The notes under the pieces are model-generated. The model saw only the letters and a list, made by a program, of their open reading frames with translations. It searched no databases and had not been told where the DNA came from. A DNA stretch of 64,000 nucleotides from Clavaria fumosa (taxonomy: Eukaryota > Basidiomycota > Agaricomycetes > Agaricales > Clavariaceae), in contig OX637799.1 in the NCBI GenBank assembly GCA_951802425.1, positions 1,736,001 to 1,800,000 of the forward strand, read 5' to 3'. A program made the translations under genes and the position numbers. Below are positions 21,325 to 29,720 of this stretch, piece after piece. Numbering within the stretch: the stretch's first letter is position 1; each line of letters starts with the position of its first letter.

Positions 21325-21614
21325 TATCAGACTGGGTCTCACACAACTCAAGTGTAAGGTCATGATGACAATACTAAGATAAGGGGAAAAGGGTACAAGA
21401 ATGGAAAAGACGTAGTATATATAGTGAATGCTTCGGCATTTGCCGGCGTTCCCACGCTCGGACCTCTCGGATCACGTGATGCGCCCAGGCCCAGGTCATG
21501 TGATCTTACGATTATGAAATCTGACCACAGCCACAGGTCATGTGACCTTCCAACAACCCTCCCCAGTTTCTCCACAACTGCACTTTGGGATGGCTTACAT
21601 AAGCAATCCTAACA
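21325..21614 (-). repeat. 3' LTR of element 2 (beta subtype)
   Basis: On the + strand it reads TATCAGACTGGG..GATCCTAACA style ends, here ending AATCCTAACA. It is 290 bp, with the TATATATA box of the beta subtype. The polypurine tract of the - strand (AAGAGGGGGGTGA) lies directly next to it at 21615-21628. Confidence 0.88.
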
Positions 21615-21625
21615 TCACCCCCCTC

Positions 21626-23143
21626 TTAAGGCTGGGCGTCCCGACCAGCTAGCTTGGCCTTGTTGGGGTGGGAGAGGAAGAAGTCCCGGAGAACCAACAT
21701 TACGTTAGTGAGGTTCCTACGGGGCTCCCAAGTGTTTTCCTCCACTGGATATCCCAACCACTTCACCAAGTACTTCACCCCACATCCCACCTTCTTAACA
21801 TCAAGGATCGCCTCCACATCATACTCCAGGTAGTCGTCATCAATCGTAGGGGGTGGAGGGGGAGGCAGGTTCTGAGAAGGGAAGGAGGGGGGGTGGTATG
21901 GTGTCAACAGCAACTCATTGAAGACCTGATGGATGCGCCAGGCCTGAGGGAGCTTGAGGCAATACCCAGCAGGTCCCACCTTCTCCTCAACTGCAAAGGG
22001 GCCTGCTCTCTTGTTGTCAAGCTTTTTACAGGGCCGGTCCATCTTCAAGTTTCTAGTATCCAGCCAGACCAGATCTCCCTCAGAGTACTCCCGACTTGGG
22101 CGTTTCCCCTTATCGTAGCTCTTCTTCATCGCTGCCACCGCTTTCTCCATTGCCTCCTTGGCTGCTCTTCGGGACTCCGTGAGCTTAGCCATCCACTCGT
22201 CCGCTGCCGGGTTCACCTCAGAAGGTGGCCGGAGCCCCCCATTCCATGGGTGTCGTCCATAATCGAGGAAGAAAGGTGTCTGTCCTGTCGCTGAGTGCTC
22301 ACGATTATTGAGAGCAAACTCTGCAGTGGACAACCATTCAGCCCAGTCATCCTGGAGATGGTCCACGTAAGCCCGGAGATAGATCTCCATCTCCTGGTTC
22401 GCCCGTTCCATCTGTCCATCAGTCTGTGGATGAAAGGCAGTACTTGGATTTGCCTTTACCCGGATCATGGAGTAGAACTCCTTCATGAAGCAGGACACAA
22501 ACTGGGACCCCCGGTCACTCACAACCTTGTGAGGGACTCCATGGTCACAAAACACTCAATCCCGGAGGAGACGCGCTGCTCCAAGTCCTGTGAGGTCAAG
22601 CCCAATCGCTTCGAGCAGTGTCTGTTTCGTGAATTTGTCGACAATAACAAGGATGGCGTTATGTCCACGGGAGAGGGGGAGGGGACTGACTATGTCCCAT
22701 GAGATCACTGACCAGGGACCATCAGGCACCAGATGGGGGTGCAGTGGGGCAGCACACTTGGTACAGTCGGGCTTCGTCCGCTGGCATGTCTCACACCCCT
22801 GGGCATACTGATCCGCATCTTTTACCATGTCCGGCCACCAATAACCCTTCACTAGTGCTGCTCTCAACTTCCGGGGCCCAGGGTGTCCAGCAGCAGGGAG
22901 GTCATGCTCAAACTCGAGAACAGCCTCACGAGCTCCTAGGGGGACCCAAGTGACTATCCCCTTTTGCCAGAGTCCAGCACGATCTCATGTCCACTCATCA
23001 TCAAGCTCCTCCAGCTTCTGTATGTGTACCGTGCTATTTTTCTGGAGTAGCGTCTCCATTTCTGATGTGAATGACACATGGACTTCCGTTTCTGGGAAAA
23101 CCTGCACCGGTGCATCCTCCTCCACCATCTCTCCATAGTCCGG
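21626..23143 (-). pseudogene. integrase and chromodomain of element 2
   Basis: Reading leftward: HPGPRKLRAALVKGYWWPDM and CETCQ (HHCC zinc domain), the integrase core with WDIVSPLPL (first Asp), VVSDRGSQF (second Asp) and QMERANQEME (catalytic Glu), then a GPF-type segment and a C-terminal chromodomain (VEAILDVKKVGCGVKYLVKW, GYPVEENTWEP). TGA codons at 22556 and near 22988 replace CGA of intact copies. The protein continues into 33022-33334 on the far side of element 3. Confidence 0.85.
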
Positions 23144-24061
23144 TGTAGTGGGTATTACGGTTCTTGCTGCAACTGCTTGATTACAGTCAAGTCCTTCAGG
23201 GGTTCCTGTAAGGCGTTAGAGATTCACCAAACACCCTTGAGGATGTGGAGTATGAATTCAAAATATGTGAGAAATAGAAATATACGGTGTCCGGGATATT
23301 CTGCTATGTGTCCGATAAAATCCGATAAGGATGGTGCGATAAGACGAAGGGCCGGCAACGACGGAGGCCAGCGGATCGAAGGTTGCGACGACGGGTGAGC
23401 TTAGGTGAGGTTTCTAACAGAGAGAAGGGGTTCAGAAAGCTGTATTTCAGAGAGGTCCGGAGTGTACTTAAGTACAGTTCTGTAAGTACAGCAAATTGGA
23501 ATGTACGGAAATGTCCGGAAAACACATGGAACAGCGCCATGTCGCGTGAAGGGTTACATGAAGGAGTTATATCACAAGGGAAATGAGTAGCTCGGAGGAA
23601 TGAAATGTCCGATAACTAGCAAATGTCCGGACCGCTCATAAACTGAAGGAAAGTGGGGCTGGTACAGCAAAGGGGTACTAAGAACAATGGACAAGGTACT
23701 GCAAAGGGTTTGAAACGTTTAAACGATTGAATGGTTGAAAGGGATCAAAATATGAAATTTACAGCATGGTATATGAAATAAAGGAATGGGAATGGAATAG
23801 TGTGTATGTCGAGCGCTGACCGTGCTGGAGAGGTGAAATAGAGAGGCGTGGGCGGTGTGTGAGAGCGGTGGGCTGTGATCGTCACGGGGGATTGAAGACC
23901 GAAGTGTCCGACATCGGACATGTATCGGATACTATCGGTCGTTATCGGACGGTGTCGGATCGTTATCGGTTCGTATCGCACGTAATTTCTTTGGATCGCA
24001 AAACATCCGGATAGTCGGTATCTGTCATGTTTCCGTGTTTAGATCGCATATGGTCCTTACA
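23144..24061 (-). repeat. 3' LTR of element 3, 918 bp
   Basis: The ends are TGTAGTGGG..GGTCCTTACA with TGTA/TACA inverted termini. I compared it line by line with the right LTR and found no difference. The U3 part (right side) holds a phased TCGG array at 23912-23979. Confidence 0.92.
23912..23979. promoter_or_regulatory. helically phased TCGG array in U3 of element 3
   Basis: CGG triplets, mostly in the context TATCGG, begin at 23915, 23926, 23936, 23946, 23956 and 23967, with a related TATCGC at 23977. The spacing is 11, 10, 10, 10, 11, 10 bp, one DNA turn each. The same array is in the right LTR (32875-32937) and, with some CpG decay, in the element 4 LTRs. Confidence 0.6.
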
Positions 24062-24080
24062 TTCTCCCGGGGGCTGAAAA

Positions 24081-24100
24081 TGCAACCGCCCTCGGTTGCA
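24081..24100. promoter_or_regulatory. perfect palindrome with CCG-N4-CGG core upstream of the antisense gene
   Basis: Arms TGCAACCG and CGGTTGCA are separated by CCCT, 20 bp after the LTR and about 120 bp before the antisense start codon. An identical sequence lies in element 4 at 34260-34279. Everted CCG/CGG pairs are one known arrangement recognised by Zn2Cys6 proteins. Binding by the element's own protein is only a hypothesis. Confidence 0.5.
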
Positions 24101-24218
24101 ACCAAACAAGGCCAAATAACGGTTTGTTGATCGTGAAGTACGCGTCGTGTGGGTGCACATAGGTCCAAACACACCCTTGTGTTTTCTCCAGCGACAGCAA
24201 CACGTCGACTCTCCGACA

Positions 24219-25756
24219 ATGGAAAACTTCGATTCTTCAATCTTTCGAAACGCAGTCCAGGCGATGACCGAGGCGCAGGCCATGGCGCCGGGCGAGGAGT
24301 TGCCGGATCGGGGGCAGGATGGAGAGTGCGCGGAGTGGGTGGGGACGTATGCGGGTGACGCGGTGCGTGAACGAGAATCTTTCGTACTTTTTTTTGTATC
24401 GCACTGACAACGTTTTTAGGACGATTTTCTTGCCGGATATGTGGCAGCGATCGACGACGACGTGGAGGTGGACGAGGGACTCGTCCGGGTCGCGCGAAGG
24501 CTCAAGAAGTGGCGGAAGCTCCGCGGGGACGAGTGGTCCGCTGAGCGGACGAGAAGGCGGGAGGAGGTCGAGGCCGAGAAACAGCGCACGAGCGAGGAGA
24601 GGGCGGCTACTGAGCGGGCCGCAGCAGAGGCGGAGGCGGAGGAGAGGCGGGCTGCCGAGAAGAGGGCGCGCCTTGCCCGGGCGCGCTTAATTGTCGTAAG
24701 TGACAGCGACGACGAGGGCGAGGCGGCGGCGGCGGCAACAACGACGACGACGGGAGCGGCGGAGTCCGGTGCAGCGGCGGTAACAACGACGACGATATCA
24801 CCGGACGCCGGAGAGCTGCGTGTGGACGAGGTGGCGGCAGGGGAGGATCCGGACGGTCATCGGACCGTGTGGGGAACCGACGGGGTGACGCCCGTCGGTG
24901 TTATCGAGGCGGCGGCGGTGAGTGCGGTGGCCGGGGGAGGCGAGCAGTCGGTGGAGGAGCCGATGTTCGTGCACCGGGACGGTGCGCGGATGATGGCGAC
25001 TCCGGTGTGGGTGGAGATCGCGAGGCGGAAGGCAGCGGAGCGAGGGCGAGGGAGGAGAGGCGGGGCGAAGAGCGACATAGAGTCCCGGGCTGCGCGGCAG
25101 CCTGGAGATAAGGTGAGTGGTTAATTAAGATATGTGAGGCTTTTTCGACGTCTGATATAATGATTAGGAGCACGTTCCGGGGTGCAAGGAGTGCACCCGG
25201 AAGTGGCGGGCGTGCTACGGAGTGGAGGGGATAGCGTGCCGGTGGTGCCGGACGTATAAGGTATCGTGCAGTCTGTCGGCTGTGCGAGGTAAGTGGTATT
25301 CTTTTTATTTTTCATGATGAGACAAATGATAGGTGTGTTTCAGGAGCGAAAACAGAGAGAGCGGCGGTGTCCGGAACGGAAGGTATGTCGAGAAGGTATC
25401 GGGTCCGCATTTGCTAACGTATCGGAACAGGTCCGAAGGCGGCGGGAGCGAGCGGAAGTAAGAGGCCGAGGCGAGGTGCGACGCGGGTACCGGTTCGCGA
25501 GGAGACGACGCCGGAGGAGGAGGACGAGATTGAGGAGGATACCAGTGTGGAGCTGGTGGAGGAGCCGCCGGCAAAGAAGAAGAAGGCGGAGGCGGGACCA
25601 AGTCGGAAGGGTAAGGAGCGGGAGGTGGCGCGAGGGGTGTCCGGGAGGGAGGCGCTCGATAGGGCGCTGGAGATGATGGAGAGGGGGGCGGACCAGGTGA
25701 AGGCCGGAGCGGAGCTGCTCCGGATGCTCCTCCTTGGCGAGTCGTCCTCTAAGTAA
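24219..25756 (+). CDS. antisense spliced gene of element 3: Zn2Cys6-like cysteine-cluster protein
   Basis: Five exons, 24219-24362, 24420-25112, 25168-25288, 25344-25382 and 25431-25756, give 440 residues. All four introns are GT..AG. Exon 1 is a short acidic helix region. Exon 2 has a strongly charged coiled coil rich in Glu, Arg and Ala, followed by low-complexity Ala/Thr. Exon 3 carries C-x2-C-x6-C-x7-C-x2-C-x6-C (Cys 285, 288, 295, 303, 306, 313), which fits the fungal Zn2Cys6 pattern with basic residues between the first Cys pairs. Exon 5 has an acidic stretch, a basic NLS-like PAKKKK, and a C-terminal amphipathic helix. It lies opposite to gag-pol, between the pol stop and the 3' LTR. 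The homologous gene in element 4 keeps all splice sites. A nuclear DNA-binding regulator is plausible but unproven. Confidence 0.8.
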
Positions 25757-25898
25757 ATATTTTGTTTTTGTTTTTATATATGTTTTTCTTTTTCTATTTG
25801 GTATGGTATGTCGTGTGGGATAAGTGAGGAATGTGAGAATGTGAGAAAATGGTTGAAAGAACGTCGGGTATAAAGTTTGGACTTGTCCGAAATTTCGA

Positions 25899-25924
25899 TT
25901 TTTTTTTTTTTTTTTTTTTTTTTT
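25899..25924 (-). other. A tract downstream of pol (26 T on the + strand)
   Basis: Twenty-six consecutive T on the + strand are an A run on the pol strand, starting about 58 bp after the pol stop codon. Element 4 has 14 T at the same place (36121-36134). The tract sits between the convergent ends of pol and the antisense gene. Confidence 0.7.
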
Positions 25925-25982
25925 GAAGGTGTGAATCAATGTGAAGTATAGAAAAATGAAGGATATGATGGAGAAAAAATAC

Positions 25983-28900
25983 TTAATGGCGAGGCCGAAG
26001 GTTCCGGGTTGCTCCGGAGCGTTGCGGACGAGTTTCTGCAGTGTCGTCGTCGGTGGTTTCATTATCGGATTCATCGGATAGGTCAGCCGCTTGGTTTTGC
26101 TCATCTTCTCTGTCGATAGAGTTGGGTGACGCCTCGTGTATTTGATAGGGAGAGATGTCCTCGTTTATCTCCGTCGTTTGGTCGATGATAGAAGTGACCG
26201 GAATCGATGTTTGCGACCTCGGATAGTAGGGAATGATGCGGAAAGCTGCGTAGTGGATTTTGGAAACGGCGCCGTCGAGTTCCGAGAGAATATAGGCGCC
26301 ATATTGTGTTCGGCGAACGACGATCATCGGTCCGAAGAATCGCGGTTTTGTTTTTCGATTTAATTCCATTTCAACGGCCGAATTGCGGATCAATACCAAC
26401 GATCCGGGTTGGAAGTCGTAGTCGATAATAGACTTCCGGTGTGCGTCGATGAACTGCTTGACGGATTGTTTGCGGGCAGCGAGCACTTTATCGGCGATTG
26501 TTGCTAGATCTTCTTCTCGTTTTTGCAGTTGGCGGGCACGGAGGGCTATCAGTTCCGGAGTGGTCATCGGGGCGTCGGCGGTCGGAATTAAATATGTTGC
26601 TTCGGATATGTCGAAGGGGAAAAGCGGTTCGACGCCATGTGCGATGTAAAATGGGGAGTGGCCGGTGGACCGTTGGATCGTGGTTCGTTCTGCCCAAATG
26701 ACTGAGGGTAAAACGTCCGGCCATTTCGATTCGTCTCCATCTGCTGCTTTGATTAACGACTCACGGACCGATCGATGGGCACGTTCGATGACGCCGTTAG
26801 CGCGGGAGTTGTATCCGGATATACGGATGTGATGGATTCCGTACCGTTTCTTAAGGAAATCGAGGGCTTTGATAAATGGGGCTCCGTTATCCGTGATAAT
26901 CTCTTCTACTGCTCCCCATCGGCATAGTATATCTTCGAATATGAAGGTTCCGAGAAGTCGGGCGGTCTCGTTTCGTAGCGGTCTTGCTTCCGGATATGCG
27001 GATAACGAGCATCGGGCGTGGACGAGAAGTCGGAAACCGCGGGCTCTTGGTAGGAACATAGTATCAATGTGCGCTCGACGGAAAAGACCGGCCGGTGTAG
27101 CGACCGTCAGTGGAATGAAGATCTTCCGGATTTGCCGAGTTTGGCATTGGTGACAAGTTTTGACAAACCATTTTACGTCTTGATCCAGCACCGGCCACCA
27201 GAACCGATTTAGAATACGTGTCCGGATAACGTAAACGCCTTTGTGGCCGAGTGAATCGTGTGCCTCTGTGATAATTGCGAGACGTTTGTGGTCCGGAGGT
27301 ACTACTTGGTGGTATCCGTTAGGTCGGCGACGCCATAATTTGTCATCTAGGATGAAGAACTCGGATGCGGAGCGGACCAGTCGTCGGAACTGGTTTGCGT
27401 CAATGCCGGAGGGACGGATCGGGTTTCGAAGGAAAGATTCAATTTTGCGAATCTGTTCTTCTCTTTTGTTTGCTGCATCGGATCGGGGTATAAGGACGGC
27501 GGAAGATTCGTTCGGGGTCGGTGATTCCTCGGGTGGTACCGTCGAATTGAGTAGCGTCGATCCTGTGTAAACTTTGAAGCGAGTATGGGTGATGCCGGCG
27601 AGTCGTGTCTCGGATGTGTAGGAAGCGTCCGGTGCTCGATTCATGTGTTCCATGGCGAATACGTAGCTCCGATCGATCCATTCTTCGTGATCTTCAGACT
27701 CGGTATCTTCTTCACCATCTGCGGCACGTCGGCGTGATAGTCCGTCGGCTCCGGTGTGCTTATCTGCGGGAATATGAACAAGATCGAAATCGAAGAGTAG
27801 TATACCGGCAATCCATCGATTCATGGCAGCGTTGGGTTGAATGTCCGGATTGTTTAGCATACCCTTAATGAACTTCGTGTCCATTTCGACAGTAAATTTC
27901 GGAAGACCTATAAGGTAAATCCGGTACGACCGAAGTGCGCGGAAGAGTCCGTATAATTCGATTTTTGCTTGTGAGTATCGGGCCTCGCGTTCGTTCCAGG
28001 TAATGGAGCCAAAGCGGGAGGGATATCGTATTCCATCTTCTCCAATTTGGAAGAGTGCGAAACCAACGGCGATATTTGATGAGTCGACGGCGAGGATTAC
28101 GGGTTGTCCGGAGCGGTAGTCGATTGGTCGGATGGCGGATGAGTTCAGAATCGCGTGTTTGAGTCGGTCCATCGAGTTTTGTTCTTCTTTTTCGAATCTG
28201 AATGGCACGTCCTTGCGAGTTAGACTGACAAGAGGTCGGGCAAGTACGGCGTAGTTTTTAATGAATATCCGGAGTAGTCCGCAAACCCCTAAAAATGATC
28301 GGACATCGGTCAGGGTTTTGCAAGGAGGCCAGTCCCGGATACGCTGAACGTTGGAGGCATCCGGAACTCGTCCTTCGTATGTGCACGTATGTCCGGTAAC
28401 GACTGCTTCGGGAACGCAAATTGTCGTTTTCTTGCCGTTAAAGGTTCCTCCGACTTTCTTGATTCGTTGGAGCACCCGGTTGACGTTATTTAAATGCTCC
28501 CAAACAAATCGTCGTATTTGCGGATTCTCAGGGATCGTCTCGTAGGTGCCGTCCGGAAGCTCGTATCGGGTTTCCGGGCCCTTGATCGCTACATCGTCTA
28601 CGAATGGGATGGTTACGTGCGGAATTTCATCTTGTAGAACATGCGTGACGTCTCCATGCATAATCTGCGTCGCGTTGGTGTATCCCATGGGGACGCAGGT
28701 GAGCCGTTTTGCTCCGAGAGGGGTTTGAAACGTGGTGAGGTCTCGGCTTCGTTCGTCCAGAGACCGCTGATCGAAGGAGACGAAAAGGTCGAGTGATCCG
28801 TAACATCCGCGTCCGGCGAATGATTCCGCAAAAACCTCCATTATCGGGGGGACCGCGGAATCGCCGATAGTGATTTTGTTAAGCGGCTGGAGGTTGTGCA

Positions 28901-29720
28901 CGAGTCGGAGAGACTTTCTGTCTTTCTTTAACACGCAAAACCACTGGGACCGATAAGAAGAGTTGGATTCTTCATAAACGCCGGCTGCGATCTTTTCCCG
29001 GATTACTTTGAGAACTTCGTCGTAAATACCGGGGGGAATCGGTATATTTTTGAAGATCCAAGGGATATGTTCGACTGTCGGGATAATAATCGGATCGAAG
29101 TATTTTGCGTCGAATCGTCCTTTTTCGGTCTCTTTCCAAGCGAAGGCGTCTTCCTGGGCTTTAATAAGATGGTGAACGAGTTTTTCTTCCTCCGGCCATA
29201 AGAATCCGGTGGGGTTGGCGTTGTGCGTGTCTTTCCGGTTTTGAGTGTATCGAAGACCGGGGGTGAAATCGGGGGGATGGGTCGGAAGAGTTGGCATATC
29301 GGCTAGGGGGTCCGGGTGTCGGCGTCGGACAATCCGGAATTCTTTGGGTACTGTCGCTTTGATCGGATTGACGCGATTCGCGACTTTCTTATATTTCTTT
29401 CCCAAGTAAACTGGAAGAACGGCGTCCGTAGACAGGGAATTTATTTCGGGGGTTTTGTTGTACAAGGGGGTTGCAACATTTGGACGCGACGGTTCACGTC
29501 CGATAGCGACTGGGGAATCAGCGGAATCGAGAGAAACGTCCGAGATACTGATACAGGGGAAGGGGTCGAGAGAGACTGGGTTTATAAGGGAAAACGATAA
29601 GGGAACGTGAACGGAAGTAGGAAAAATGGCTGGAGTCTCGTATCTGGGTATAGCTTCCGTGTCCGCATTGATCGGAGGTAAGTCCGTTGGTTTGCGGACA
29701 TTCGAGGCTCCAGCTCTCAA
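25983..29720 (-). CDS. pol of element 3: reverse transcriptase, RNase H, integrase
   Basis: It is an uninterrupted frame of about 1,245 codons. RT motifs are WIFKNIPIPPGIYDEVLKV, LRLVHNLQPLNK, VPMGYTNATQIMHGD and an active site FVDD (near residue 373) instead of the usual YVDD/YIDD. RNase H has ILAVDSSNIAVGFALFQIG and the ADGLSRR end. Integrase shows HDSLGHKG..CHQCQ (HHCC), HIDTMFLP, ITDNGAPF and NGVIERAHRSV (D, D, E), then a GPMIV segment. The C-terminus is acidic with no chromodomain. The frame is -1 relative to gag and begins at the gag stop (TTTTTGAGAGC). There is no ATG there, whereas element 4 has TTTTTGATGGC, so expression by -1 slippage or by restart must be considered. Confidence 0.9.
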   Translation of the reverse strand: MRAGASNVRKPTDLPPINADTEAIPRYETPAIFPTSVHVPLSFSLINPVSLDPFPCISISDVSLDSADSPVAIGREPSRPNVATPLYNKTPEINSLSTDAVLPVYLGKKYKKVANRVNPIKATVPKEFRIVRRRHPDPLADMPTLPTHPPDFTPGLRYTQNRKDTHNANPTGFLWPEEEKLVHHLIKAQEDAFAWKETEKGRFDAKYFDPIIIPTVEHIPWIFKNIPIPPGIYDEVLKVIREKIAAGVYEESNSSYRSQWFCVLKKDRKSLRLVHNLQPLNKITIGDSAVPPIMEVFAESFAGRGCYGSLDLFVSFDQRSLDERSRDLTTFQTPLGAKRLTCVPMGYTNATQIMHGDVTHVLQDEIPHVTIPFVDDVAIKGPETRYELPDGTYETIPENPQIRRFVWEHLNNVNRVLQRIKKVGGTFNGKKTTICVPEAVVTGHTCTYEGRVPDASNVQRIRDWPPCKTLTDVRSFLGVCGLLRIFIKNYAVLARPLVSLTRKDVPFRFEKEEQNSMDRLKHAILNSSAIRPIDYRSGQPVILAVDSSNIAVGFALFQIGEDGIRYPSRFGSITWNEREARYSQAKIELYGLFRALRSYRIYLIGLPKFTVEMDTKFIKGMLNNPDIQPNAAMNRWIAGILLFDFDLVHIPADKHTGADGLSRRRAADGEEDTESEDHEEWIDRSYVFAMEHMNRAPDASYTSETRLAGITHTRFKVYTGSTLLNSTVPPEESPTPNESSAVLIPRSDAANKREEQIRKIESFLRNPIRPSGIDANQFRRLVRSASEFFILDDKLWRRRPNGYHQVVPPDHKRLAIITEAHDSLGHKGVYVIRTRILNRFWWPVLDQDVKWFVKTCHQCQTRQIRKIFIPLTVATPAGLFRRAHIDTMFLPRARGFRLLVHARCSLSAYPEARPLRNETARLLGTFIFEDILCRWGAVEEIITDNGAPFIKALDFLKKRYGIHHIRISGYNSRANGVIERAHRSVRESLIKAADGDESKWPDVLPSVIWAERTTIQRSTGHSPFYIAHGVEPLFPFDISEATYLIPTADAPMTTPELIALRARQLQKREEDLATIADKVLAARKQSVKQFIDAHRKSIIDYDFQPGSLVLIRNSAVEMELNRKTKPRFFGPMIVVRRTQYGAYILSELDGAVSKIHYAAFRIIPYYPRSQTSIPVTSIIDQTTEINEDISPYQIHEASPNSIDREDEQNQAADLSDESDNETTDDDTAETRPQRSGATRNLRPRH

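Larger units (their letters stand above)
21325..23143 (-). mobile_element. element 2, 3' part: chromodomain gypsy retrotransposon inserted in element 1
   Basis: It holds a 3' LTR (beta subtype) and the integrase-chromodomain end of pol on the - strand. The element entered element 1 with a 5-bp duplication AAATC (21320-21324 and 49105-49109). It is itself split by element 3 at 23143 and by element 4 at 33334. Its right end survives as the LTR at 48815-49104. Confidence 0.88.

Noticed and set aside
23137..23148. Five-base target duplication for element 3
   Set aside because: Only CCGG (4 bp) is consistent with LTR termini TGTA..TACA; a fifth base does not match on the two sides.
23383..23586. 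Small ORFs inside the 918-bp LTRs
   Set aside because: They are present in both LTRs, short, not preserved in the 906-bp LTRs as the same protein, and lie in regulatory DNA.
24900..25080. Possible CRISPR-like or satellite repeat in GC-rich exon 2 of the antisense gene
   Set aside because: The apparent repetition is codon-level Ala/Glu/Arg/Thr low complexity, not spaced repeats.
25340..26104. - strand frame of 254 codons across the end of the antisense gene
   Set aside because: Shadow of antisense exons 4-5 plus the A tract; composition is Pro/Arg/Leu low complexity.
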